The position numbers were made by a program, and so were the translations under genes. From an uncultured Bacilli bacterium (GTDB taxonomy: Bacteria; Bacillota_I; Bacilli_A; RF39; UBA660): a DNA stretch of 7,822 bases. Location of the stretch: NCBI GenBank assembly GCA_944332375.1, contig CALVJU010000059.1:1-7822 (forward strand), in the 5' to 3' direction. A model generated the notes under the pieces. It saw nothing but the letters and a program-made list of their open reading frames with translations. It did no database searches and was not told the origin of the DNA. Shown here in pieces: positions 1 through 7,098 of the stretch. The first letter of the stretch is position 1; every line of letters begins with the position of its first letter.

Positions 1-14
1 CACATGGTGATGTT

Positions 15-2099
15 ATGAATGAAGTCATACTTGAAAAAGAAAAATTAAAACAAGTAATTCACGACTATGAAGATTACATCAACGATACAAAATTAGAATT
101 AAAAAACATAAGAAAGCTTTATCCAGACCCTGATGTGGCAGAAGAAAAAGAAAAAAGGCTAAAGAAAAAGTTAGATCGCTTAGAAGAAAACATCAATAAA
201 CCGTATTTCGCACGAATTGATTTTAAAAGTGATACAGGGGTAAAAGATATTTGTTATATAGGGAAAATAGGAGTGACAAACTATGATAATGAGATCATTG
301 TTGTAGATTGGAGAGCTCCTATTTCTTCGCTTTATTATGACTCTTCTCTAGGAAAAGCTAGTTATGTGGTCGATGGAGATACCATTGAAGGAATACTCGA
401 GAAAAAAAGACAATATGAGATTGAAAATCGAGAACTGATTCAATTTACTGATGTCGATACTGTTAGTAATGATGAATTATTGAAACCTTATTTAGGAGTG
501 AAGGCAAGTGAAAGAACCAAGAATATTGTATCTACGATTCAACAAGAACAAAATGAAATTATTCGAAGCAGTCTTTTTCAAAATCGAATCATACAAGGAG
601 TAGCAGGTAGCGGGAAAACAACAGTTGCGCTACATCGTATTGCTTACTTAGCTTATCGTTATCGAGATCTCATTCGAAATGATCAATATATGGTAATTGG
701 TCCTAATAAATTTTTTATTCAATATATTGCTAATATGCTTCCTGAATTAGATGTCGATGATGTCATAGAATACGATTTATTAGAATTAACAGAAAATTTT
801 TCTAATCAAAAGATCCAATTGGAAGATGAAAATGAATTGATTCAAAAATATTTGGAAGGATATCATTCCCCTCTATCTAAAATGAAAACTAGTTTTGAGT
901 ATCAACAGTTATTAGATCTTTACTTTCAAAATTATTTTCAAACAAAATTAAATACAAAACCAATTATGCTTGCTGATTATCCCTTGATTACAAGTCAACA
1001 GATTCAAACAACGTGGAAAGAAGTTTTAAAAAGGGGATATGAAGATTTAAAAAAAGCAGTAGATCGTCTTGTACTACTGTTAAATCGATATTGTGATACA
1101 AATCAAGAAAAAATCACATTAGAAATCAATCAACACATTGATCATCTTGTAGAACAGGATACCAACCATGACGTTTCGATACAAAAATACAGGGATTTAA
1201 GAACACAAATGATTCATAAGTTTCGTAGTCAAAGAAAGCAAGTTATTCAAAATCATTTTCAAAAAATGTTTCCCAATATTCTTACTGTTTATCAAGATTT
1301 TAAACAATATTTGAATGAACATACAGAAAATCCTATTTTGAAAACAGAATTAGATGAGAAAATATATGTGGATGATCTTCCGGCTCTTTTATATATTACT
1401 TATAAATTACATGGCACAAAGTATGAGAAATACCGTCATATTGTAATTGATGAAGCACAAGATTATAATACCTTTACTTTCTATGTTTTGAGAAAATTAT
1501 TTCCAAAAGCAAGTTTTGATATTTATGGTGACCTTGCGCAATCTATTTATGATTATCGTAGTTTAGATTCTTGGGAGAGTATTCAAGAATCTATCTTCTC
1601 GGATGCAGAGATTGTCTATCTTAATAAGAGTTATCGTACGACTATTGAGATTATGGAAGAAGCCAATAAAATCAATCAATTGTTACACTTACCAGAAGCA
1701 AATGCTGTGATTCGTCATGGAAAAGAAGTTGTTTATGAAAAAATACAAGACTTATCTGATATTCTCTCTTACTTGCATCAGAAAGTAGAAGAGGGATTAC
1801 AGAGTATTGCTGTCATCTGTAAAAGTGAATGTGAGAAACAAAAACTCAGTTCTTTCTTAGAAAGCCATCAAGATAATTTTTCATGTAAAATCAATGATCC
1901 ATCTGACTTAGAAGGAATTCATGTTTTTACTGCTCATGCTGCAAAGGGATTAGAGTTTGATTCTGTTTTCATTTATCAATTAGATGATTTTCATGTGGAA
2001 CACCCATTAGAAATGAAATTACTTTATGTAGCGATGACAAGAGCACTACATACACTGACTATTTTTTATCAGAAGAAAAAAGAAGGATTCTTAGATTGA
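15..2099 (+). CDS. helD: HelD-like UvrD/Rep-family ATPase (RNA polymerase recycling factor)
   Basis: Superfamily 1 ATPase of the HelD type. Bacillota HelD binds RNA polymerase and uses ATP to free stalled or post-termination enzyme from nucleic acid; it acts in the cytoplasm. Visible in the 694 residues: a charged N-terminal coiled coil (about 1-60), which in HelD enters the polymerase secondary channel; a HelD-typical block around 81-148 (IGKIGVTNYDNE, DWRAPISSLYY); Walker A GVAGSGKTT at 195-203; a helical insertion (about 260-450); Walker B VIDEAQDY at 477-484; GDLAQSIYDYR at 505-515; a KSYRTT motif at 538-543; TAHAAKGLEFD at 639-649; and the arginine-finger motif LLYVAMTRA at 669-677. It is a little shorter than the roughly 770-residue B. 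subtilis protein. The ATG at 15 follows GGTGAT (7-12), a partial Shine-Dalgarno match, but the frame stays open to the window edge, so a slightly longer N-terminus is possible. The family call is firm; the cellular role comes from the family. Confidence 0.9.
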   Translation: MNEVILEKEKLKQVIHDYEDYINDTKLELKNIRKLYPDPDVAEEKEKRLKKKLDRLEENINKPYFARIDFKSDTGVKDICYIGKIGVTNYDNEIIVVDWRAPISSLYYDSSLGKASYVVDGDTIEGILEKKRQYEIENRELIQFTDVDTVSNDELLKPYLGVKASERTKNIVSTIQQEQNEIIRSSLFQNRIIQGVAGSGKTTVALHRIAYLAYRYRDLIRNDQYMVIGPNKFFIQYIANMLPELDVDDVIEYDLLELTENFSNQKIQLEDENELIQKYLEGYHSPLSKMKTSFEYQQLLDLYFQNYFQTKLNTKPIMLADYPLITSQQIQTTWKEVLKRGYEDLKKAVDRLVLLLNRYCDTNQEKITLEINQHIDHLVEQDTNHDVSIQKYRDLRTQMIHKFRSQRKQVIQNHFQKMFPNILTVYQDFKQYLNEHTENPILKTELDEKIYVDDLPALLYITYKLHGTKYEKYRHIVIDEAQDYNTFTFYVLRKLFPKASFDIYGDLAQSIYDYRSLDSWESIQESIFSDAEIVYLNKSYRTTIEIMEEANKINQLLHLPEANAVIRHGKEVVYEKIQDLSDILSYLHQKVEEGLQSIAVICKSECEKQKLSSFLESHQDNFSCKINDPSDLEGIHVFTAHAAKGLEFDSVFIYQLDDFHVEHPLEMKLLYVAMTRALHTLTIFYQKKKEGFLD

Positions 2100-2116
2100 A
2101 TCACTTCCTTTTCTTT
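2073..2116. terminator. Bidirectional terminator formed by the 3' ends of two convergent genes
   Basis: An inner stem GATTC (2086-2090) / GAATC (2098-2102) with a 7-nt loop is extended, past a one-base bulge, by GAAG (2082-2085) / CTTC (2104-2107), and then by an A-run/T-run pairing (about 2073-2080 with 2109-2116). T-runs follow on the plus side (2114-2120), and the A-run gives a U-run on the minus side. The stop codons of both genes (2097-2099 plus, 2101-2103 minus) lie inside the structure, so the lysine-rich C-termini of both proteins are encoded by the terminator arms. Prediction by eye; no folding energy was computed. Confidence 0.65.
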
Positions 2117-2448
2117 TTTTGACGATTGATTTGTTGAAATAAGATCATTGTATTGTTTATAATCTCATTGGCATGATCTTCAGTAATTCCATTTCTTTCT
2201 AGTCCATGTTTGAATGCCTCTAAATAAAATTGAAAATATTCCTCTTTTTCTTCTTCCGGTAATTCTTCTATTCTTTGTACATCTGCAGTAGTAGGAATGC
2301 ATGGAAGAATATTTTTAATTGATGTTCCTTCTAAGTTTTGTCTTAAAGCATCTATAAAATATTCTATTTCTTGTTGATCAATTTCAATGGAATCAAAATT
2401 TCCTTTCATCATACAAGCTAATATCATTCCTTTTGTAATCATTAACAT
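2101..2448 (-). CDS. Hypothetical small acidic protein, 115 aa
   Basis: I do not recognise this family. The 115-residue product has no signal peptide and no membrane segment long enough to be convincing, so it is probably cytoplasmic. It is helix-rich and acidic in the middle (IEELPEEEKEEY at 60-71) and ends in a basic tail (RQKKKRK, 109-115). The coding call rests on an AGGAGG ribosome binding site at 2458-2463, 9 nt before the ATG at 2448, and on a near-perfect sigma-A promoter just upstream. A second ATG two codons in is possible but less well spaced. It is monocistronic and convergent with the HelD gene, with 1 bp between the stop codons. No function can be assigned. Confidence 0.75.
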   Translation of the reverse strand: MLMITKGMILACMMKGNFDSIEIDQQEIEYFIDALRQNLEGTSIKNILPCIPTTADVQRIEELPEEEKEEYFQFYLEAFKHGLERNGITEDHANEIINNTMILFQQINRQKKKRK

Positions 2449-2457
2449 ATTTTAAAA

Positions 2458-2463
2458 CCTCCT
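2458..2463 (-). promoter_or_regulatory. Ribosome binding site at the extreme 5' end of the transcript
   Basis: AGGAGG on the minus strand, 9 nt before the ATG at 2448. It fixes the start codon of the 115-aa gene. It lies about where transcription from the promoter at 2470-2498 should begin, giving a predicted 5' leader of only about 15 nt. Confidence 0.75.
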
Positions 2464-2469
2464 AAACAC

Positions 2470-2498
2470 ATCATAACGATCTCAGGAATGCTTGTCAA
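2470..2498 (-). promoter_or_regulatory. Sigma-A promoter of the 115-aa gene
   Basis: Minus strand -35 TTGACA (2493-2498), exact spacer of 17 nt, -10 TATGAT (2470-2475). This is the best promoter match in the window, with 11 of 12 consensus bases. The -35 overlaps a small palindrome CTTGTCAAG (2491-2499), which might be an operator half or chance. Confidence 0.8.
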
Positions 2499-2571
2499 GT
2501 CAATCGTATCTGTGTTTCTATTTCAAAGAATATGAGATCAAATTAAAAAACATGAATTACTGATTTTTGCC

Positions 2572-2600
2572 ATGAAAGGATCGTTTCATTTTGTTTTTCT
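2572..2600 (+). terminator. Terminator-like hairpin in the leader region of tspO
   Basis: ATGAAA (2572-2577) pairs with TTTCAT (2584-2589) around a 6-nt loop and is followed by a T-rich tract TTTGTTTTTC. The stem is short and AT-rich. It lies about 85 bp ahead of the tspO start. It could stop antisense read-through, end a small RNA or act as an attenuator, or it could be chance in AT-rich DNA. Confidence 0.3.
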
Positions 2601-2672
2601 AGAACAACCATTCGTTCAGTGAAATCATCATATTCTCTTATAAAATGGATACAATAAAATAGGAGGAGCAAT

Positions 2673-3125
2673 ATGAAACAGAAATTAAACGATGCTTTTT
2701 GGTTATTTTTTCCAATTGTTTTAGGTGGTATCATTGGTTTTCTCACATCCAATTTCATGGACTATCAAACCTTAATCCAACCCCCACTTGCACCACCCTC
2801 TATCGTCTTCCCAATCGCATGGAGTATTCTTTATCTCTTAATTGGAATTGCTTACTTTTTATTTCGTAAAAAAAGTAAAGATAGTACTACCATCTTTATC
2901 TATTACTTACAGCTATTTTTTAATTATCTATGGACAATGATCTTCTTTGTACTAAAACAACGCTTTTTCTCTGTGCTTTGGATCATAACATTGCTTTTAC
3001 TCATTGTCATAAATATCTTTCAATTCTATCGCTACCATAAATTATCAGCTTACTTAATGATTCCCTATTTTCTATGGGTTTTATTTGCCACTTATTTAAA
3101 TATTGGAATCTACTTATTAAACTAA
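2673..3125 (+). CDS. tspO: TspO/MBR family membrane protein
   Basis: Small integral membrane protein of the tryptophan-rich sensory protein / mitochondrial benzodiazepine receptor family. Members bind porphyrins and related tetrapyrroles, and bacterial ones are linked to stress and tetrapyrrole handling; the physiological role is still debated. The 150 residues form five hydrophobic helices at about 8-25, 44-64, 74-93, 98-116 and 123-147, the family's expected topology and length. Signature stretches are QPPLAPPSIVFPIAWSILY (36-54), FNYLWTMIFF (83-92) and the last-helix PYFLWVLFATYLN (131-143). The start is fixed by AGGAGG at 2661-2666, 6 nt before the ATG. A weak -10 (TATAAA, 2639-2644) without a good -35 is the only promoter candidate seen. 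It stands alone, divergent from the 115-aa gene, and is followed at once by a shared terminator. Confidence 0.93.
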   Translation: MKQKLNDAFWLFFPIVLGGIIGFLTSNFMDYQTLIQPPLAPPSIVFPIAWSILYLLIGIAYFLFRKKSKDSTTIFIYYLQLFFNYLWTMIFFVLKQRFFSVLWIITLLLLIVINIFQFYRYHKLSAYLMIPYFLWVLFATYLNIGIYLLN

Positions 3126-3158
3126 AAAATCCTAAGTTTTCACTCTTAGAATTTTTTT
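3124..3158. terminator. Bidirectional terminator between tspO and the flavoprotein operon
   Basis: Core stem CTAAG (3132-3136) / CTTAG (3145-3149) with an 8-nt loop, a single C-A mismatch, then an A-run (3124-3129) pairing with a T-run (3152-3158). It gives a U-tract in both directions, so it can end tspO on plus and the flavoprotein operon on minus. It overlaps the stop codons of both genes. Confidence 0.8.
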
Positions 3159-4758
3159 ATTCCCGTAATTGATGACATGAATAAGTCTGAATGATCTCTT
3201 CTGCTACTTTCACCCCATCGATTGCAGCAGTAGTAATTCCTCCAGCATATCCTGCCCCTTCTCCACAAGGATAAATGCCTCTAATATTAGAAGAATAATG
3301 TTCATCACGTACCATACGAATGGGAGAAGAAGTTCTACTTTCAATTCCCGCGAGTAAAAAATCTGGTCGATCAAATCCATGGATTCTTTTTCCAAAAACA
3401 GGAATTGCTTCTAAAAGAGATTCCTGAATGAATTCCGGTAAAAGATCTCTTAAATTACAAAACTGATATTTTCCTTTGATTTCTGGTTTTACTTCGTCAA
3501 AAGAAGTAGATACTTTGTTTTCTTGGTAATCTTTCCATAATTGCAATGGAATCTGACCTTTTCCAAGTTGGTATGCATTTTTTTCTAGTGTTCTTTGTAA
3601 ATACATTCCATCTAAAGGACCGGTTCCATAATCTTCAGGTGTAATAGTAACCACAATCGCGCTATTCGCATTCTTACTATTGCGATCATGATAACTCATT
3701 CCATTAATCGCAAGTAATCCTTCTTCACTAGAAGCATTGACAACATAGCCTCCAGGGCACATACAAAACGAATAAACTCCTCGCCCAGTTTTTGTCGTAT
3801 AGGTTAACTTATAACTTGCAGGAGACAGTCTTTTCGCATATTTTTCTCCATATTGGGACACATCAATCATTGCTTGTGGATGTTGCACACGAAGACCCAA
3901 GGCAAAAGGTTTTGCCTCGATAGAAAGTTTTCTCTCATATAAAAGTTCAAACGTATCTCGTGCACTATGACCAAGTGCCAAGATCACGACTTCACATGGA
4001 ATTTGTCTTTGATGATTTACTTCGATTCCACATATCTTTCCATCTTTTAAAATAATATCAGTAAAACAGGTTTGATATAAAAATTCTGCTCCCATTTTCA
4101 TCATATCCGTTCTCATATCAATGATCACTTTACGAAGCAAATCCGTACCAATATGTGGCTTTTGTAAATATAATATTTCTTTGGGAGCACCATATTTTAC
4201 AAAAGTTTCAAATACTTTTCTACCATACCCTTTTTTATCTTTTACTAAGGTATTGAGTTTTCCATCAGAAAAGGTTCCAGCTCCTCCTTCTCCAAATTGA
4301 ACGTTGGACTCCGGATTGAGCTTTCCTGTCTGCCAAAATTCTTCTACTGTTTTTACACGATCTTCTATTTTTTCTCCACGGTCAATCAAAATAGGACGAT
4401 ATCCTGCTTCAGCTAGAAGATATCCGGCAAATAGACCTGCCGGACCACATCCGACAATGATTGGACGATGTGCAAGTGGAATGGTTCCAGATTGAGGAAG
4501 ATGGTATGTCTCATCTGGTATTTTTAAAATGTCATCAGAATGGTGTTTTGATAAGTATTTTTCTTCTGAAGAAAGTTGAACATCAAATTCATAGACATAA
4601 TAAATCGCATCTTTCTTTCTAGCATCTATGGATTCTTTATGAATGGTAAAGGATAAAATCTCTGTTGGTTTGACATGTAGTTTCTTACTAATAGCACGTT
4701 TTTGTTGTTCTGTGTTATTTTCTTCGACGAGTACTTTTACTTGTCTTACTCTAATCAT
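3157..4758 (-). CDS. FAD-dependent dehydrogenase, COG2509-type
   Basis: Predicted cytoplasmic flavoprotein of the uncharacterised FAD-dependent dehydrogenase family often labelled COG2509 or NAD(P)/FAD-dependent oxidoreductase; the substrate is unknown. The 533 residues begin with a small N-terminal domain (about 1-85) typical of the family. The Rossmann dinucleotide-binding motif VGCGPAGLFAG follows at 102-112 (G103, G105, G108). Then come a family-specific stretch NVQFGEGGAGTFSDGKLNT (152-170), a second nucleotide-contact segment VILALGHSARD (258-268) and the C-terminal FAD-closing segment YPCGEGAGYAGGITTAA (496-512). Full length, no frameshift. It is the second gene of an operon: its ATG lies inside the end of the upstream flavoprotein gene (8-bp overlap), with AGGAG at 4765-4769 placed 6 nt before it, which suggests translational coupling. 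The family is clear; the reaction is not known. Confidence 0.9.
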   Translation of the reverse strand: MIRVRQVKVLVEENNTEQQKRAISKKLHVKPTEILSFTIHKESIDARKKDAIYYVYEFDVQLSSEEKYLSKHHSDDILKIPDETYHLPQSGTIPLAHRPIIVGCGPAGLFAGYLLAEAGYRPILIDRGEKIEDRVKTVEEFWQTGKLNPESNVQFGEGGAGTFSDGKLNTLVKDKKGYGRKVFETFVKYGAPKEILYLQKPHIGTDLLRKVIIDMRTDMMKMGAEFLYQTCFTDIILKDGKICGIEVNHQRQIPCEVVILALGHSARDTFELLYERKLSIEAKPFALGLRVQHPQAMIDVSQYGEKYAKRLSPASYKLTYTTKTGRGVYSFCMCPGGYVVNASSEEGLLAINGMSYHDRNSKNANSAIVVTITPEDYGTGPLDGMYLQRTLEKNAYQLGKGQIPLQLWKDYQENKVSTSFDEVKPEIKGKYQFCNLRDLLPEFIQESLLEAIPVFGKRIHGFDRPDFLLAGIESRTSSPIRMVRDEHYSSNIRGIYPCGEGAGYAGGITTAAIDGVKVAEEIIQTYSCHQLRE

Positions 4759-5977
4759 GTTGTTCTCCTATATGTTTTCCTACTAGTAATCCACTCATCC
4801 ATGCGAAACCTAGATTATATCCACCACAATCACCATCCACATCTAAAAGTTCTCCAGCAAAGTATAGCCCTGGTACTTTTTTTGACTCTAGAGAGTGCAA
4901 ATGAATTTCTTCTAAGGAAACTCCACCACTACATACTTGCGCAAAATCAAATCCCTTCGTTCCATAAATGCGAATAGGATAGTCTAATAACCATTGATAA
5001 AGTTCTATTTTACGTGATTTTGTGAAGTGATTCCAAGGGTAGTCTGGGGTTATATGCATTTTTTTAGCAATCACATGAATCACTTTATAATGGAGAAATC
5101 CTTCCAGCATTTGTTCAAAGGTGCGATCTGGTAAAGCTTTTTCACGTTTTTGAAACCATGTATCTAGTGCGGTTTGATCTTTGGCCCAAGGGGTGAAGTT
5201 GATGTGGATTTCATATAACTGGGTATCTTGATAGATGGCGATATTGCGACTTAGGTTGAAAATACAAATGCCACTTAATCCGTAATCGGTAAATTGAAGT
5301 TCACCAGATTCTTCTTTGATCTTTTTATGATTTTCATAAAGGGAGACTATGACATCCGCACGGACTCCACTCCACTCTTTTGCGTATTTTTCCATTCCTT
5401 CTAATTGGACTAAGGAAGGATGAGGTGGAATGATAGTATGGCCTAGCATTTGTGCAAGTTGGTAACCAGAACCATCAGAACCTGTTTTGGGATATGCTTT
5501 GGAACCCGTTGCAAGAACGAGATGTAAAGACGTATAGGTTTGGTTTGGCGTTGTAATTTGAAAGGTTTTTCCCTGTTTTTCGATCTTTGTGACCATGGCT
5601 TCTGTAATGATTTGAACGCCCAGACGATTAGCTTCTGTGAGTAAGGCTTCTTTCATGCTTGTTGCCTGATTGGAAAATGGATAGTAGTAGCCATTTTTGA
5701 TTCTAGGGACAATTCCCAGAGATTCGATCCATTGATAGGCTTGTTCTTTGAGGGTGTCTGACAATAAGGTGGAAATGAGTTTGTCGTTGGTCGTGTGGTA
5801 ATGATGCTGATCTTGGTCTTCATTCCAATAGTTACAGTGACCATTCCCTGTGATTAATAGTTTTTTTAAACAAGATTTGTTTCTTTCTAAAACAAGAACT
5901 TGTTTTCCCTGGCGGGACAAGGTGATTGCGGCGGTAAGACCAGCAGGCCCTCCACCGACGATGATTGTATCGATCAT
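4751..5977 (-). CDS. HI0933/BaiN-family NAD(P)/FAD-dependent oxidoreductase
   Basis: Flavoprotein of the HI0933 family (E. coli YhiN, clostridial BaiN). BaiN has been linked to bile-acid dehydroxylation in gut clostridia, but most members are uncharacterised and that function should not be transferred here. The 408 residues match the family's usual length of about 400. Motifs: N-terminal FAD-binding IIVGGGPAGLTAA (5-17), the hallmark LLITGNGHCN (40-49), an ATGSKAYPKTGSDGSGY stretch (156-172), CSGGVSLEEI (349-358) and the C-terminal GELLDVDGDCGGYNLGFAW (375-393). The ATG at 5977 is preceded by AAGGAG at 5988-5993 with a somewhat long 10-nt spacer. It is the first gene of the two-flavoprotein operon, with its own extended -10 promoter. 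Base composition is visibly richer in GC than the flanking SWIM and HelD genes. Confidence 0.92.
   Translation of the reverse strand: MIDTIIVGGGPAGLTAAITLSRQGKQVLVLERNKSCLKKLLITGNGHCNYWNEDQDQHHYHTTNDKLISTLLSDTLKEQAYQWIESLGIVPRIKNGYYYPFSNQATSMKEALLTEANRLGVQIITEAMVTKIEKQGKTFQITTPNQTYTSLHLVLATGSKAYPKTGSDGSGYQLAQMLGHTIIPPHPSLVQLEGMEKYAKEWSGVRADVIVSLYENHKKIKEESGELQFTDYGLSGICIFNLSRNIAIYQDTQLYEIHINFTPWAKDQTALDTWFQKREKALPDRTFEQMLEGFLHYKVIHVIAKKMHITPDYPWNHFTKSRKIELYQWLLDYPIRIYGTKGFDFAQVCSGGVSLEEIHLHSLESKKVPGLYFAGELLDVDGDCGGYNLGFAWMSGLLVGKHIGEQHD
4765..4769 (-). promoter_or_regulatory. Internal ribosome binding site for the downstream flavoprotein gene
   Basis: AGGAG on the minus strand, inside the last codons of the HI0933-family gene and 6 nt before the ATG of the COG2509-type gene. 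It fixes that start and makes the 8-bp overlap a likely translational coupling junction. Confidence 0.8.
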
Positions 5978-6016
5978 AGCTTTCCATCTCCTTTTTGGTG
6001 TGGTGTGTTTATAAGT

Positions 6017-6045
6017 ATTATAACATGAGGGGAAGTAAATTTTAA
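6017..6045 (-). promoter_or_regulatory. Extended -10 promoter of the flavoprotein operon
   Basis: The minus strand reads TGTTATAAT at 6025-6017: a consensus TATAAT with the TGn extension. The -35 region 17 nt upstream (TTAAAA, 6040-6045) is poor, as is common for extended -10 promoters. The start codon is 40 nt downstream of the -10. Confidence 0.65.
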
Positions 6046-6059
6046 AGCATGATTGACAA

Positions 6060-6115
6060 AAAGAAAAAAGAACTGTTTTATATTGGACTTACTCTTAGGT
6101 ATACAGTTCCTTTTC
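6060..6115 (-). terminator. Intrinsic terminator of the SWIM gene
   Basis: On the minus strand GAACTGT (from 6109-6103) pairs with ACAGTTC (6076-6070), a 7-bp stem. An outer A-run/T-run extension and a U-rich tail (TTTTTTCTTTTT, about 6069-6058) follow. The loop is long (26 nt). It starts about 15 bp past the stop codon of the SWIM gene and separates it from the flavoprotein operon promoter. Confidence 0.7.
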
Positions 6116-6123
6116 ATACTATT

Positions 6124-6996
6124 TTACTTTTCCGATTTATATGTGACAGGTATAATGTCCGAAAAAACATCTTCTAAATATATATGATTATAAAAGTTCT
6201 TATCTTCTATTTGTTTTATCCAAGGTACTATGAAATTCTCTTTTAATTGTTCATCTGCTTTTCTCATGATAATTCTTAAATACATTCTTAATTTTAATAA
6301 TAAATCTATTACGGATTCCTCGTTTGATAGATGATTGGTATCTATCATACTACATATAATCGCTTTTAAAATAAGAAATGCTTGTTGAAAATCAGAATGA
6401 TTCATATATTCTCTTAGCTGCATCATATCATATTGAAGCTCCTGTTCTACGTTTTGCTGTAGAATATATGCATTATATAAATGATTATAATAAAATTCAT
6501 ATGACTCCTTTGGCACATATTCTATGAAATATTGTTTCATTGTTTCTTTATCTACAACCACTTTATAATCATCAAGATGTTGCAGTAAATATTTTTTTAA
6601 TTGTTTTGGTGGAATCATCTGAATAAACTTTTTAAAAGAAAAGTTTTTTGGAGGCAACTCTGGTTTTAATTTTGGTTTAATATATTGTTTGTTATCAATA
6701 GCCAATAATACAGCATAAATATGTTTGCACGGAAATTCACAAGGGCAGTCACATACATAATTGATTAATTCATGATGTTGATGTATACTTTTTGAGGTTG
6801 AAATAAATACATGATATTCATTATGTTCACTACCCGTCACTGTTGCATAATATTCATGGTTGTTTTTAATACAAGTTTTAATTTTCTTATTTAAAAAATA
6901 TTCTTTTCCACGTTCTCTAATGACGAGTGCAAAATCATTGGCATATGTTCTTTCCAAAGAAATTACTTTTTTCTTATGACTTGTTTTGTGGGACAT
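6124..6996 (-). CDS. Stand-alone SWIM zinc-finger protein
   Basis: Protein of 290 residues with a SWIM-type zinc finger, a fold predicted to bind DNA or proteins and found with SWI2/SNF2 ATPases, MuDR transposases and bacterial partner proteins. The finger is VCDCPCEFPCKHIYAVLLAI at 81-100: the CxC...CxH ligands are C82, C84, C90 and H92, with an extra cysteine at C86 and a short 5-residue spacer. The N-terminal lead-in (about 28-66: RGKEYFLNKKIK, then beta-rich ATVTGSEHNEYHVFI) is typical of SWIM proteins. After a proline/lysine linker (106-116) the rest is helical and unrecognised, and no SNF2 or helicase motif is present. The start at 6996 is chosen because GAGGTGA at 7004-7010 sits 7 nt before it; an in-frame TTG at 7017 would add seven residues but lies upstream of that site. 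Very AT-rich, especially toward the 3' end. Monocistronic by its own terminator, but downstream of and co-directional with the CRISPR array. The exact function is unknown. Confidence 0.85.
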   Translation of the reverse strand: MSHKTSHKKKVISLERTYANDFALVIRERGKEYFLNKKIKTCIKNNHEYYATVTGSEHNEYHVFISTSKSIHQHHELINYVCDCPCEFPCKHIYAVLLAIDNKQYIKPKLKPELPPKNFSFKKFIQMIPPKQLKKYLLQHLDDYKVVVDKETMKQYFIEYVPKESYEFYYNHLYNAYILQQNVEQELQYDMMQLREYMNHSDFQQAFLILKAIICSMIDTNHLSNEESVIDLLLKLRMYLRIIMRKADEQLKENFIVPWIKQIEDKNFYNHIYLEDVFSDIIPVTYKSEK

Positions 6997-7003
6997 GTAA
7001 CGT

Positions 7004-7010
7004 TCACCTC
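7004..7010 (-). promoter_or_regulatory. Ribosome binding site deciding the SWIM gene start
   Basis: GAGGTGA on the minus strand, 7 nt before the ATG at 6996. It lies downstream of the alternative TTG at 7017, so it rules against the longer protein. Confidence 0.75.
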
Positions 7011-7098
7011 GATTCAAAACATATGGCTTTTTTCGTTATTTTATTGCTTGACTCATAAAATCATAAACGAGTTGTTATGTGATTACGAATATGGTGCT

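Noticed and set aside
2614..2640. 11-nt identity (TTCAGTGAAAT) between the tspO upstream region and the spacer at 7600-7629, suggesting self-targeting
   Set aside because: An 11-nt match is about what chance gives for 300 spacer bases against both strands of this window, and similarity does not extend over the spacer.
2543..2758. 71-aa open frame on minus overlapping the tspO start
   Set aside because: Its first part is antisense to tspO and it has no ribosome binding site. The C-terminal third (about 2543-2635) reads like plausible protein and could be a remnant of a lost gene, but nothing identifies it.
3210..3395. 61-aa minus-strand frame inside the COG2509-type gene
   Set aside because: Alternative frame of a clear coding region with no independent evidence.
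4304..4977. Plus-strand open frames of 63 and 91 aa within the flavoprotein genes
   Set aside because: Antisense shadows of well-supported FAD-binding genes, with no start signals of their own.
5653..5844. 63-aa minus-strand frame inside the HI0933-family gene
   Set aside because: Out-of-frame shadow of the real gene.
6997..7017. Longer SWIM protein starting from TTG at 7017
   Set aside because: The GAGGTGA ribosome binding site lies downstream of that TTG and is correctly spaced for the ATG at 6996.
7033..7068. Possible further decayed repeat one unit left of the terminal repeat
   Set aside because: The sequence at the expected position shows no resemblance to the repeat; the array ends at 7099.
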